Origin: CBDCWT01 sp965223305
GTDB taxonomy: Bacteria > Planctomycetota > Planctomycetia > Pirellulales > Pirellulaceae
Reading direction: 5' to 3'
NCBI GenBank assembly: GCA_965223305.1
Contig: CBDCWT010000040.1
Span: 62,001-126,000 of the forward strand
Length of the DNA: 64,000 bases
Part shown: piece after piece, positions 8,522 to 17,440 of the stretch
Numbering within the stretch: the first letter of the stretch is position 1
Layout: every line of letters starts with the position of its first letter
The notes under the pieces: model-generated
Told to the model about the DNA's origin: nothing
What the model saw: the letters and a program-made list of their open reading frames with translations, nothing else
Databases searched by the model: none
Position numbers and translations under genes: made by a program

Positions 8522-9939
8522 TTAGCTATACAACTGAATCGCCTTGATGATCTCATCTCGGTCGTTAGGTACGGCGACCGCCCGGTTGGCGTACGAGGCG
8601 CGTTTCACTCCACGACTGCCAAGCACTTCGTTGAATTGCTCCTGATCGGTGGTGTGGTAGGCCACGGTAGCTGTCGTGTCCTTCAGCAGGTGGCCGGTCA
8701 GTATGCAGACGACGCGGTCGCCGGCAGCAATGATCCCCTCACGACGCAGCAACCGCGCACCGGCGACACTGGCGGCGCTGGCGGGTTCACAGCCAATCCC
8801 ACCCGCACCCACCTGAGCCTTGGCGTCGAGAATCTCCTGATCGGTGACCTCCCTCACGACACCGTCGCAGACCTCCAGCGCTCGCAAGCACTTGCTCAAG
8901 TTCACCGGACGGTTGATCTCGATGGCGCTGGCGATCGTGGCCGCTTTTCGCTTCTCCTGCTCTAGCTCGTCGTAGTAGCGGCAGGCAACCTGCAACTCCC
9001 CGCGCCCACCGTCCCAACACAGACCTCGACGTTCGTGCAGTTCGTACAAAGTGTTCGCACCCACTGCATTGATAACCGCCAAACGCGGTACCCGATCGAT
9101 CAGCCCCAGCTGCCGTAGTTCGGCAAAAGCCTTTCCAAACGCACTCGAATTGCCCAGGTTGCCGCCCGGGACGACGATCCAATCGGGCACCTCCCAGCGA
9201 AGGCCCTCCAACACCCGCAGCATGATCGTCTTTTGCCCTTCCAAACGGAATGGATTGATGCTGTTGACCAGGTAGATCCCCAGATCCTGTGAGACCTCCT
9301 TCACACGCATCATCGCGTCGTCAAAATCGCCGCTGATTTGCACCGTCAGCGCGCCGTAGTCCAGCGCCTGCGACAGCTTGCCGTAAGAGATCTTCCCCGA
9401 ACCGATGAAAATGACCGCCCTCATGAGCCGCGTGACCGAGCAATACATGGCCAGGGATGCACTCGTGTTACCGGTCGAAGCACACGCGGCTCGTTGCGCT
9501 CCACGGTCGGCCGCCGGCGGGTGACCCGGGCATGCGTGAAGGCGGCGGCCATGCCGTTGTCCTTGAAACTGCCCGATGGGTTCATGCCCTCATATTGCAG
9601 GTACAAGCAGCCGGCCTTCAATCCCGTGTACTCGGCGACCGCATCAGCCTGCTGTAGCAACGTCTGCCCTTCCCCTACGGTCACGAGGCTGTCTGGATCC
9701 GCAAACGGTAACAGCTCGTGAAACCTCCAAACACCACTAAATCTGTGTGGAATATGCCTTTCAGACCACCGCGACTCGATCTCGGCCAAAGAGCGGGGAA
9801 CGGGCGCTTGATTCCAGTCGTAGGCCACATCCAGCAAACCACCACATTGACCACATACGAAATGTGATTCCTCGGCACCGTAGGTCACTCCGCAGTCGGG
9901 GGAGATGCACTGTTGGAACGTGTAGTCAGTTAGAGACAC
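8522..9939 (-). pseudogene. thrC: Threonine synthase, reading frame broken by a 20-bp insertion
   Basis: The N-terminal part (9939 to about 9523) has a zinc-ribbon-like CxxxxC...CGQC start and the PLP lysine in NPSGSFKDNGMAAAFTHARV (K126). The rest continues in another frame: AACASTGNTSASLAMY, then GGNLGNSSAFGKAF and GAGGIGCEPASAASVAGA. Removing the 20 bases at 9503-9522 rejoins the frames exactly and gives HARV-GAQRAACASTGNTSAS, the expected continuous ThrC sequence of about 465 residues. The enzyme converts O-phosphohomoserine to threonine. The same 20-mer lies at 9938-9957, across the GTG start codon. With the insertion present, a full-length enzyme cannot be made from one frame. Confidence 0.88.
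9503..9522. repeat. 20-bp insertion inside thrC
   Basis: The sequence acggtcggccgccggcgggt interrupts thrC. With the preceding c it forms a 21-base exact match to 9937-9957, about 435 bases away, in the same orientation. I saw no third copy in the window. Confidence 0.85.
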
Positions 9940-9957
9940 GGTCGGCCGCCGGCGGGT
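9937..9957. repeat. Second copy of the thrC 20/21-mer, spanning the start codon
   Basis: Exact match to the insertion at 9502-9522. The GTG used as the thrC start (9937-9939 on the minus strand) is the last codon of this unit. Upstream of it the frame reaches a TAG with no ATG, so the original start is unclear. Confidence 0.8.
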
Positions 9958-10389
9958 TTGCGTGGAACGGAGTAAGTCTAGGTGGGGAAATGGCGGGCAT
10001 CAAGCAGCCACCACTGCCGGTCTACGGAAAAGGGTGGCGATCAGCGGTGGCGATACCGGCCGCCTGGCCAATGCCGATTCAACGAGCGTCGCCGGGAGCA
10101 GCGAAGAAATGTTGTTCTTCGCTGGCAAGGTTTCAACAGGCAGCTAGGGGAGACCCATGCTCGATCGGGTGGCTGGGGGGGCACTGGCACCTGAACGGGA
10201 TGAAGCACGAAAATCGCAAACTGTTTTTATAACAGCACTTACGACGAACGTTAATTCTCAAGGAGGAGGCCCTGTCCGTTTGACAGGGTCGTCGGGGGTA
10301 CTTAAGATGGACAGGTTCTATGACAGACACGGGTCCTCAAGTGGGGACCTTGAAACACGAATACAGCTAAATGTTCGGAGTAAGCGGCC
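9958..10389. other. Intergenic region with possible structured leader
   Basis: No gene is supported in these 430 bases. Two hairpins can be drawn: CCCTGTC (10270-10276) with GACAGGG (10282-10288), and GGTCC with GGACC inside the segment around 10330-10348. They lie 100 and 45 bases before the DksA-type gene and could belong to its leader. No long T run follows, so neither looks like an intrinsic terminator. Confidence 0.35.
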
Positions 10390-10761
10390 ATGAAGAAATC
10401 TGAAATGAAGGTCTACAAGGAACGCCTTATTCTCCTCCGAGCGAGGCTCCGCGGCGACGTCACGAAGATGGCCGAAGCCGCCCTCAGCAAGACCCGCAGC
10501 GAGGCTAGTGGTGATCTGTCCAGTATGCCAATCCACATGGCTGACGTGGGCAGCGACAACTTCGAGCAAGAGTTCACGCTGACGCTGATGCAGAGCGAGG
10601 AGGAGACGCTGGACCAGATCGAGGCTGCTCTTGAACGGATCGAGGACGGTGTTTATGGTTCCTGCGTCGAATGCGACGGCCGAATCACGAAAACACGTCT
10701 CAATGCCATCCCCCACACGCCATTCTGCATCAAGTGCGCCAGCAAGCTTGAGAGCCGCTGA
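10390..10761 (+). CDS. DksA/TraR-family C4 zinc-finger protein
   Basis: 123 residues. A helical N-terminal half (KKSEMKVYKERLILLRARLR) is followed by the acidic coiled-coil region and the C4 zinc finger YGSCVECDGRI...FCIKCASKLE (C-x2-C-x17-C-x2-C). DksA-type proteins bind in the RNA polymerase secondary channel and modulate transcription with ppGpp. The coiled-coil tip here reads ADVGSDNFEQEF rather than the DxxDxA of classical DksA, so this is better called a DksA/TraR-family regulator. It is followed by lspA with overlapping reading frames, a pairing I take as co-translation. Confidence 0.85.
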   Translation: MKKSEMKVYKERLILLRARLRGDVTKMAEAALSKTRSEASGDLSSMPIHMADVGSDNFEQEFTLTLMQSEEETLDQIEAALERIEDGVYGSCVECDGRITKTRLNAIPHTPFCIKCASKLESR

Positions 10762-11332
10762 CCTGGCCGCTCCGAAACGGCTCCCCTTCCATCGGTACGT
10801 ACTGTTCTTCGCCCTAGCGACGTTCGGCTGTGCGGCGGACCTACTGACCAAACACTGGGTCTTCGCCTGGCGAGGCTTACCCAGAAATGACAACGAATGG
10901 TGGGTTTGGGAGCCGTATTTTGGCATTGAAACGGCGCTCAACACCGGCGCCCTGTTTGGCATGGGGGCCGGCAAGAGTGCTCTGTTCGCCGCACTGTCCG
11001 TGGCGGCCATTGTGGCCATCCTCAGCTGGCTTTTCTGGGCCGGCGCGGCCCGCGATCGGTGGCTGACCTTCGCGCTCGGCTGCATCATGGGCGGAATCCT
11101 AGGAAATCTCTACGACCGCCTCGGCCTGTGGGTTGAAACGGACATCCCGGTCGAGTGGCGGACGGCAGTCAGGGACTGGATCCTGATCCGCTACCACGGC
11201 CTGACCTGGCCCAATTTCAACATCGCAGACTCGCTGTTGGTCTGCGGTGCCGCGATGCTCCTCTGGCACGCCTTCCGCGAACAACGCACCCCCCCTTCCG
11301 GGGCAGCTCTCGCAGAAGGCAGAGCTGCCTAA
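10703..11332 (+). CDS. lspA: Lipoprotein signal peptidase (signal peptidase II)
   Basis: About 209 residues with four membrane helices. Both catalytic aspartate motifs of LspA are present: GGILGNLYDRLG (N-x-x-D-R) and FNIADSLLVCG (F-N-x-A-D). The substrate-binding NTGALFGMG region is also visible. It cleaves lipoprotein signal peptides ahead of the lipidated cysteine in the inner membrane. The start is uncertain: ATG 10703 overlaps the preceding gene by 59 bases, and TTG 10748 would reduce this to 14 bases. Neither has a clear ribosome site. An unusually long loop (WVETDIPVEWRTAVRDW) sits between the two catalytic motifs. Confidence 0.88.
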   Translation: MPSPTRHSASSAPASLRAADLAAPKRLPFHRYVLFFALATFGCAADLLTKHWVFAWRGLPRNDNEWWVWEPYFGIETALNTGALFGMGAGKSALFAALSVAAIVAILSWLFWAGAARDRWLTFALGCIMGGILGNLYDRLGLWVETDIPVEWRTAVRDWILIRYHGLTWPNFNIADSLLVCGAAMLLWHAFREQRTPPSGAALAEGRAA

Positions 11333-11370
11333 ACTGTTGTAAAATAGAGAAAATGAGAAAGTTGCATAAA

Positions 11371-11423
11371 AAACATACGCAAAGTTGTTTTTGATTTGAC
11401 AAACATACTTTTTTGAGTAAATT
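11371..11423 (+). promoter_or_regulatory. Likely promoter with two direct repeats ahead of the Rrf2 gene
   Basis: In a conspicuously AT-rich patch, TTGACA (11396-11401) and TAAATT (11418-11423) are spaced 16 bases apart and resemble sigma-70 -35 and -10 boxes. AAACATAC occurs at 11371-11378 and again at 11401-11408, 30 bases (three helical turns) apart, the second abutting the -35 box. Rrf2 proteins often repress their own promoters, so these may be its operators. That is inference. Confidence 0.5.
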
Positions 11424-11545
11424 GAGCGGACAATCCTGGAGTAAGCACCGCGAAATTACCCATCTACCGAATGCGGACGGATCAAGGACGAGCGGCCGGG
11501 CAGGGTCTCGCCGAATAGCAGCTCTGCCGCGTGGAAAGGCACATA

Positions 11546-11953
11546 ATGAAGCTTTCGCGGACAGTTGCATATGCGGTACGGGCGACGTTACAGCTAGCGG
11601 AGAATCCATCTGAGAGCCCGGTGCCCTGCAGCAAGCTAGCTTCGGAAGGCAACATGCCGGAGCGATTTCTGCTCCAGATTCTCCGAAACCTGGTAACTCA
11701 TGGGATCTTGCGTTCGACGCGAGGAGTCGACGGCGGGTACACGTTGACCCGGCCTCCTGAGGACATCTCCTTGCTGGATGTGATTGAGGCCATCGAGGGG
11801 CCATTGGACGCGGGCGAACCGGGCAGCGAGGGGCTGCCAGAGCTATCTCAAGATCGCCTGAAAGAGGCCCTGCGCGAGATCACGGCCACGTCGCGCGAGC
11901 AGCTGGAAGCCATCAAGTTCTCGCAGCTGCTCCAGCCACCCTCGAACCGGTAG
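11546..11953 (+). CDS. Rrf2-family transcriptional regulator
   Basis: 135 residues from the ATG at 11546, with AAAGG a few bases upstream. It begins MKLSRTVAYAVRATLQLAE and has the winged-helix block NMPERFLLQILRNLVTHGILRSTRGVDGGYTL, typical of Rrf2 (compare IscR/NsrR). The three-cysteine Fe-S cluster motif of IscR and NsrR is absent; only one Cys (in VPCSKL) remains, so it probably does not sense iron-sulfur or NO through a cluster. It is preceded by an AT-rich promoter with direct repeats. Its target genes cannot be deduced from the neighbours. Confidence 0.87.
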   Translation: MKLSRTVAYAVRATLQLAENPSESPVPCSKLASEGNMPERFLLQILRNLVTHGILRSTRGVDGGYTLTRPPEDISLLDVIEAIEGPLDAGEPGSEGLPELSQDRLKEALREITATSREQLEAIKFSQLLQPPSNR

Positions 11954-12095
11954 GTGAACCTGCTGGGCGCTTCGACCGCTGGGCGCTGCAACTGCTAGGT
12001 GCCTGGGGAGGAGCTGCTGCCGTTGCCCGCGAAGGAGTCTCGGCAGTGACCTGCTCCACGAGTTGAGAGATCCTGTGCAAGGCGGGTGAGCTACC

Positions 12096-12890
12096 ATGAG
12101 CGACCTTTCCTCACGTCTGCAATTCGCTCTGGAGATCGCCGCTGCTGCCGGCTCGGCCACGCTGGAGTTCTTCCAACAGAGCAATCTCGAAGTGGAGCGG
12201 AAGTCGGATGATTCGCCGGTCACACTCGCAGACAGGGGTGCTGAGCGGTTGATGCGCGAACGCATTGCCGAGGCGTTTCCGGCAGATGGGGTGATTGGTG
12301 AGGAGTTTGGGGAGCAGACCGGAGCATCCCCGTACCGCTGGGTGCTGGACCCCATTGATGGCACCAAGTCGTTCATCTGCGGTGTACCGTTGTACAGTGT
12401 TTTAATTGGGATTCTCCGCGAGCAGAGCAGTGTCGCGGGCGTCATCTTGATCCCGCCGCTGGGCGAAATGGTGTATGCGGCGGAAGGAGCGGGGGCTTGG
12501 TGGCAGCGTGGAGAGAGCGACCCTCAGCGTGCGCGAGTCGCCGACCGGCCGTTGCGTGAGGGTGTTTTGTTGACATCTCAGGTCGACACCTTTGGTCAAC
12601 GGGGGGCGGAGGCGGTCTACGCCGAGCTGGAGCGAACTGCCTACATCGCGCGTACTTGGGGGGACGGCTACGGCTACCTGCTGGTAGCAACTGGCCGGGC
12701 AGATGCGATGGTCGACCCACTCATGAACGTCTGGGACGCGGCGCCGTTGTTGCCGGTTTTGCAAGAGGCAGGCGGAGCCTTCACCGACTGGCGGGGCAAT
12801 CCAACGGTCTTCGGTGGTGAGGGAATCGGATGCAGCCGCCGGGTGCAAGCGAGCGTGCTTGAGGTCACACAGAAGCACGCCGGCCGCTGA
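12096..12890 (+). CDS. hisN: Inositol-monophosphatase-fold phosphatase, histidinol-phosphatase (HisN) type
   Basis: 264 residues. Metal and catalytic motifs of the IMPase superfamily appear in order: GEEFG (E69, E70), DPIDGTKSF (D85 and D88) and VWDAAPLLPVLQEAGG. The spacing, the WVLDPIDGTKSFICG form and the total length fit the HisN branch, which hydrolyses L-histidinol phosphate in histidine synthesis. Inositol-phosphate or fructose-bisphosphate activity cannot be excluded from sequence alone. No other his genes are nearby. Confidence 0.8.
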   Translation: MSDLSSRLQFALEIAAAAGSATLEFFQQSNLEVERKSDDSPVTLADRGAERLMRERIAEAFPADGVIGEEFGEQTGASPYRWVLDPIDGTKSFICGVPLYSVLIGILREQSSVAGVILIPPLGEMVYAAEGAGAWWQRGESDPQRARVADRPLREGVLLTSQVDTFGQRGAEAVYAELERTAYIARTWGDGYGYLLVATGRADAMVDPLMNVWDAAPLLPVLQEAGGAFTDWRGNPTVFGGEGIGCSRRVQASVLEVTQKHAGR

Positions 12891-12936
12891 TGCGGATTTC
12901 GCGCTCGATTCGAGACGTTGCCTGCCCGGCTTCATG

Positions 12937-13115
12937 TTGACCAATTGAGTGGACGGTTCTACGGCGGAATGCCCCACCCTTGCCGTGCATCAGTCGTACG
13001 GCGAGCTACATCGTAGGCTGTCCTCTGTGTCCTCCGTGCCTCTGTGTTTTAGAGTCTTCTTGGGATGGAATTGGTTTGTTTTGAAACACAGAGGCACAGA
13101 GATCACAGAGATGGG
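12937..13115. repeat. Repeat family C (CACAGAG/CTCTGTG element)
   Basis: Contains TTGAGTGGACGGTTCTACGG, then CTTGCCGTGCATCAG, then a CT-rich strand CTGTGTCCTCCGTGCCTCTG and its partner ACACAGAGGCACAGAGATCA, separated by a spacer ending in TGGTTTGTTTT. The same order recurs at about 33300-33560, 33890-34080, 34295-34480 and 36320-36490. No gene is visible between 12891 and 13621. Confidence 0.75.
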
Positions 13116-13137
13116 CTCCCCCTCTCCGGGCGCCGTT

Positions 13138-13315
13138 AACCCGGATTATTCATGAAGATCGTCGCGAGAGGTTGTAAGTACGTTCGTGGCAAGGAAGGCG
13201 AGCAATTCTTCCACAGGCGTATTGAAGCAATACGTCGAGGGAGAATTGTGAAGCATGACGAAGCCACGGATGGACTTACGACCTCGCAGCAGATCGCTCA
13301 TGAATAATTCGGGTT
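13138..13315. repeat. Fold-back repeat family B, full copy
   Basis: 178 bp bounded by 18-bp terminal inverted repeats, AACCCGRATTATTCATGA, with one mismatch between the ends. The inner arms (AGATCGTCGCGAGAGGTTGT... and ...GACCTCGCAGCAGATCG) are also imperfectly complementary, and the centre holds GTATTGAAGCAATAC, a perfect stem. There is no open reading frame. It looks like a non-autonomous fold-back element. Confidence 0.85.
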
Positions 13316-13326
13316 AAGTACTTCTT

Positions 13327-13395
13327 GTAGCCGAATTCGCCAGAATTTGGACGAATCGGCAGTCCACCAAGCCAAACTCTGGCGAGTTCGGCTAC
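13327..13395. repeat. Palindromic repeat family A, full hairpin
   Basis: Left arm at 13327-13350 (GTAGCCGAATTCGCCAGAAT then TTGG), a 21-base spacer, and right arm at 13372-13395 (CCAAACTCTGGCGAGTTCGG then CTAC). The arms are near-perfect inverted repeats. Confidence 0.85.
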
Positions 13396-13621
13396 GGTCG
13401 GCTAGCTGCGGAACGTCGGGGAACAGTCCTTAAAGCGTTGCCCTCCCCGGACGCTGTCGCGTCCGACCCTCCCGCAAAAAGGCGGGAGGGTGAAGTGTAC
13501 GCCGGCAAGTTCAGTCAACATGGTAGCCCGGCGACACTTGCAGTTGCGACCCGCGCAAGACCCGGTATACTTCGTGTTTACCTTTTTTCGGGGCACGCCA
13601 AGACTTGGAACGAGGCTAACC

Positions 13622-13900
13622 ATGGCACGAGTCTGCGAAGTGTGTGGCAAGAGCACGCAGATGGGAAACACGGTGGAAACGCGAGGAAAGGCCAAGTACT
13701 TGGGCGGCGTCGGCACCAAGATCACGGGCATATCAAGGCGCAAGTTCAAGCCCAACCTGCAGCGGGTCAGGATCACAACGGCCGACGGGACCAACAAGAC
13801 GGTTCGAGTGTGCACGAGCTGCATAAGAAGCGGTGCCGTGCGCAAAGTGGTTCGTCGCCAGCCATTCAGGCTGCCGACGACGAAGGCCAAGACTGGGTGA
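13622..13900 (+). CDS. rpmB: 50S ribosomal protein bL28
   Basis: 92 residues from the ATG at 13622, with GAGG six bases upstream. It begins MARVCEVCGKSTQMGN and contains RRKFKPNLQRVRI and VRVCTSCIRSGAVRKV, the usual L28 blocks. The two CxxC pairs are kept, so this is the zinc-binding form. It heads a rightward run with gatC 61 bases downstream. The open frame extends further upstream, but the internal ATG matches the family start. Confidence 0.95.
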   Translation: MARVCEVCGKSTQMGNTVETRGKAKYLGGVGTKITGISRRKFKPNLQRVRITTADGTNKTVRVCTSCIRSGAVRKVVRRQPFRLPTTKAKTG

Positions 13901-13961
13901 ACACCTACGGGAGCGGCTGGCCCGAGCTTCAGGTATCCCAGACGGCAACGATTTGACCCCG

Positions 13962-14249
13962 ATGCTCAACCAAGACGAAGTCCGGAAGGTCGCGCTGCTT
14001 GCCCGGTTACAGCTGTCCGACGCCGAGCTGGCAACGATGACCACGCAACTCGGGCAAATCGTCGAGTACGTCCGCCAGTTGGACGAGCTCGACACGGACG
14101 ACATCTTGCCGCTCGCGCATGCCGCAGATCTGGTCAACGTTTTCGCCGAAGACCAAGTCGCGCCGAGTTTACCGCGAGAGAGGGCCTTGGCAAATGCTCC
14201 CAAGCGAGACGACGAGTGTTTTCGCGTTCCGGCCGTATTGGGCGACTGA
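13962..14249 (+). CDS. gatC: Aspartyl/glutamyl-tRNA amidotransferase subunit C
   Basis: 95 residues from the ATG at 13962 (TTG at 13953 is an in-frame alternative). It begins MLNQDEVRKVALLARLQLSD, the typical GatC N-terminus, and has LGQIVEYVRQLDELDTDDI and the C-terminal FRVPAVLGD. GatC stabilises GatA and bridges GatA and GatB in the complex that amidates mischarged Glu-tRNA(Gln) and/or Asp-tRNA(Asn). gatA follows after 74 bases and gatB after that, so all three subunits are encoded together. Confidence 0.93.
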   Translation: MLNQDEVRKVALLARLQLSDAELATMTTQLGQIVEYVRQLDELDTDDILPLAHAADLVNVFAEDQVAPSLPRERALANAPKRDDECFRVPAVLGD

Positions 14250-14323
14250 GCGCTTGGGGAGAGCGAGTCCCCCCCTGCCGTTGCCGAACTCTCCGCCCTT
14301 GCCGTCTACAGCTGTGAAGAGTG

Positions 14324-15865
14324 ATGCTTGATTCGCCTACGACCGCCACTGAGTTGCTTGCCGGCCTGCAGGCCGGCGAGCTGACCTCCCGCGAGCTGAC
14401 CGCGGCCTATCTCGCGCGCATCGAGGCGGCAGATCCGGAGCTAGGGGCGTTTCTGTCGGTCGACGCCGAGACCGCATTGGCTCGAGCTGACCGCATCGAC
14501 CGCCGGCGAGCGGAGGGAAAGCCACTAGGCGTGCTCGGCGGTTTGCCCGTGGCAGTCAAAGACATCCTCTGCACTGCCGGTTGGGCAACGACCTGCGGCT
14601 CCCGCATGCTCGAGCAGTTTGTCCCGCCCTACGACGCCACTGTGATCACCAGGTTGCTGGCAGCCGACGCGGTGTTGATCGGGAAGACGAACCTGGACGA
14701 GTTCGCTATGGGTGGTTCGACGGAGAACTCCGCCTTTCAACGGACGCGAAATCCCTGGAACCCCGAGCGTACACCTGGCGGCTCCAGTGGAGGAGCGGCG
14801 GCGTGTGTCGCCGCCGGCATGGCGCCGCTCTCGGTGGGCACTGATACGGGCGGGTCGATTCGCCAACCCGCGGCTTTTTGTGGCTTGGTGGGCCTCAAGC
14901 CAACCTACGGCCGGGTCAGCCGCTACGGACTAGTGGCGTACGCCAGCAGCTTAGACCAGGCAGGTGTGCTGACAAGGACGGCGGAGGACGCGGCCTTGTT
15001 GCTCGAAGCAATCGCAGGCCATGACAGCGCCGATTCGACCTCTGCCGACCGACCGGTTCCCCGCTATACCCAGACGGTCGCCGCGCCGCTGGAGGGGCTG
15101 CGGCTGGGTTGGATTCGCGATCACTTCGGCGCGGGCCTGGATCCGGAGATTGAATCGGCGGTGCGGCAAGCGATCGACATCTACCGCTCGCTGGGGGCCG
15201 AGATCAGCGAGGTTTCGCTGCCGCATACGAAGTACGCGGTAGCGACCTACTACATCATCGCGCCGTGTGAGGCATCCAGTAACCTGGCCCGCTATGACGG
15301 GGTCCACTACGGCAGGCGGACGGATGAAAAGGCGCTGCTCGCGCGGGTGGCAGCGGAGGCCAAATCGTCGGGCCAAGGAAACGGGACACCCCATCCGAGC
15401 GAAAGCGTGCTGATCCGCCTTTACCGCGCCAGCCGCGCCGAGGGCTTTGGCGCCGAAGTCCAGCGCCGCGTGATGTTGGGCACCTATGCACTTAGTGCGG
15501 GCTACTACGACGCCTACTACCTCAAGGCCCAAAAAGTCCGCCAATTGATCCGTGCCGACTACGCCAAGGTGTTTCAGCAGGTGGATCTGGTCATCGGACC
15601 GACAACGCCGCGGCCCGCCTTCGCTTTGGGAGAACTTGCTGACAACCCGCTAGCGATGTATTTGGAGGACCTCTACACGGTCAGCGCTAACTTGGCTGGA
15701 ATCGCGGCCATTTCTGTTCCCTGCGGCTTTTCAAACGAAGGGCTGCCAATCGGGCTCCAGCTGCAGGCGCCGCACTTCGAAGAAGAACGCCTGTTGCGGG
15801 CCACCCATATGTTCCAGCAGGCGACGGACTGGCACCAGAGAAGTCCTGCCGTCCCGAATTCCTAG
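14324..15865 (+). CDS. gatA: Aspartyl/glutamyl-tRNA amidotransferase subunit A
   Basis: 513 residues from the ATG at 14324. The amidase-signature triad is visible: Lys79 in VAVKDILCTAG, the cis-Ser154 in TPGGSSGGAAACVAAG, and the nucleophile Ser178 in GTDTGGSIRQPA. DEFAMGGSTENSAF and the C-terminal IGLQLQAPHFEEERLLR are typical GatA. This subunit hydrolyses glutamine and sends ammonia to GatB. A GTG three bases earlier is an alternative start. Confidence 0.96.
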   Translation: MLDSPTTATELLAGLQAGELTSRELTAAYLARIEAADPELGAFLSVDAETALARADRIDRRRAEGKPLGVLGGLPVAVKDILCTAGWATTCGSRMLEQFVPPYDATVITRLLAADAVLIGKTNLDEFAMGGSTENSAFQRTRNPWNPERTPGGSSGGAAACVAAGMAPLSVGTDTGGSIRQPAAFCGLVGLKPTYGRVSRYGLVAYASSLDQAGVLTRTAEDAALLLEAIAGHDSADSTSADRPVPRYTQTVAAPLEGLRLGWIRDHFGAGLDPEIESAVRQAIDIYRSLGAEISEVSLPHTKYAVATYYIIAPCEASSNLARYDGVHYGRRTDEKALLARVAAEAKSSGQGNGTPHPSESVLIRLYRASRAEGFGAEVQRRVMLGTYALSAGYYDAYYLKAQKVRQLIRADYAKVFQQVDLVIGPTTPRPAFALGELADNPLAMYLEDLYTVSANLAGIAAISVPCGFSNEGLPIGLQLQAPHFEEERLLRATHMFQQATDWHQRSPAVPNS

Positions 15866-15907
15866 CCTCTAGCCCCCGGCCGCTTGGCCGATGTCAGCAG
15901 TCTGCTC

Positions 15908-17404
15908 GTGACAAACCAAACCAATCCTGAGTATGAGATCATCATCGGGCTGGAGGTCCACGTTCAGCTGCAGACAGAGACAAAGCTGTTTTGCCGCTGC
16001 AGCACACGGTTTGGCGCTCCTCCCAACACGCAAACCTGTCCCGTCTGTTTGGGGTTGCCTGGGGCGCTCCCGGTGTTGAACCGCGGTGCCTTCCAACTGG
16101 CCTTGAAAACCGCCATCGCTCTGAACTGCAAAATACCCGAGTTCACCAAAGAGGCTCCTGAATTTACGAAGTGGGATCGGAAACAGTACTACTATCCAGA
16201 TCTCCCCAAGGGCTATCAGATCAGCCAGTATGATTTGCCGATGTCTCAAAACGGCTACCTCGAGATCCGCCTGGAAGGCTCTGAGCAAAAGCGAATCGGC
16301 ATTATTCGCGCTCATCTGGAGGAAGATGCCGGCAAGAGCATGCACGACGAGGCAGCTGGAAAGGCGGACAGCCGCATCGACTTGAATCGCACCGGGACGC
16401 CACTCTTAGAGATTGTCAGTGAACCGGACATGCGGTCCGCCGAAGAGGCCAAAGCCTATCTCGACGAGCTGAAACTGCTGTTGACCTATCTGGACGTTTC
16501 GGACTGCAACATGCAGGAAGGCAGCCTCCGCGTTGACGCGAACATCAATCTCCACATCGGTGACGAGAAGGTCCCGACGCCCATTGTGGAGGTCAAGAAC
16601 ATGAACAGTTTTCGAGCTGTCGAGCGGGCATTGGCATACGAGGCAGGGAGGCAATACGAGGTATTTCTAGAGACGGGAGTCAAGTTGGGCGACCCGCAGG
16701 GGCACAAGTCGACTCGCGGCTGGGACGACCAGGCGGAAATCACGCGAGCCCAGCGGCAGAAAGAGGAGTCCAGCGACTATCGGTACTTCCCCGATCCCGA
16801 CCTGGCGCCGGTGTTCGTCTCCACCGACGAAATCGAGCAAATAAAGGCCGAGCTCACAGAGCGTCCGGCAGAAGCCCGCCGGCGGCTGATGGAGACCTAC
16901 GGGATCGACGACTACGACGCCAGAGTTATCGTCAACCAGGGCCGGCCGCTCGTCGACTACTTCGAGCAGCTGGCCGTTGCGAGCGGTACCGCCAAACGCG
17001 CCAGCAATTGGATTCAGCAGGACGTGCTGAGATCCTTGAACGAAGCTGGCACCGACATCGACGGGTTCCCATTGGCGCCGGCGGCGCTGGCGGAACTGTT
17101 GCGGGCAATCGAACAGGGAACTCTGGACAACTCACGCGGCAAAGATGTCTTCCAGCAGATGCTGGAGCACCAGACCACTGCCGCCGAGGCGATGCAGGCC
17201 CTGGGCATCGAACAGGTCGACGAATCGGAAACGGTGGAACTCTGCCGCCAGCTGCTGGCCGCCAACCCCAAGGTCGTCAGCGACTTGAAGGCCGGAAATA
17301 CAAAGGCCGTCGGCGCGTTGATTGGCCAAGCCAAGAAACGCAATCCGAACGTCAATCCAGCACAGGTTCGTGAGCTCTGCCTGCAGCTGGTTAACGAGCT
17401 GTGA
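15908..17404 (+). CDS. gatB: Aspartyl/glutamyl-tRNA amidotransferase subunit B
   Basis: About 498 residues. Conserved GatB blocks are present: YEIIIGLEVHVQL at the start, CPVCLGLPGALPVLN, FDRKQYYYPDLPKGYQ-type sequence (here WDRKQYYYPDLPKGYQISQ), DLNRTGTPLLEIVSEPD, and the C-terminal YqeY-like helical domain ending QVRELCLQLVNEL. The kinase-like domain phosphorylates the mischarged aminoacyl group before amidation. The GTG at 15908 or TTG at 15884 could be the start; neither has a clear ribosome site. It lies 42 bases after gatA. Confidence 0.95.
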   Translation: MTNQTNPEYEIIIGLEVHVQLQTETKLFCRCSTRFGAPPNTQTCPVCLGLPGALPVLNRGAFQLALKTAIALNCKIPEFTKEAPEFTKWDRKQYYYPDLPKGYQISQYDLPMSQNGYLEIRLEGSEQKRIGIIRAHLEEDAGKSMHDEAAGKADSRIDLNRTGTPLLEIVSEPDMRSAEEAKAYLDELKLLLTYLDVSDCNMQEGSLRVDANINLHIGDEKVPTPIVEVKNMNSFRAVERALAYEAGRQYEVFLETGVKLGDPQGHKSTRGWDDQAEITRAQRQKEESSDYRYFPDPDLAPVFVSTDEIEQIKAELTERPAEARRRLMETYGIDDYDARVIVNQGRPLVDYFEQLAVASGTAKRASNWIQQDVLRSLNEAGTDIDGFPLAPAALAELLRAIEQGTLDNSRGKDVFQQMLEHQTTAAEAMQALGIEQVDESETVELCRQLLAANPKVVSDLKAGNTKAVGALIGQAKKRNPNVNPAQVRELCLQLVNEL

Positions 17405-17440
17405 ATGTGAAATGGTGTGTTCGCTACCGGGAAACCATCG

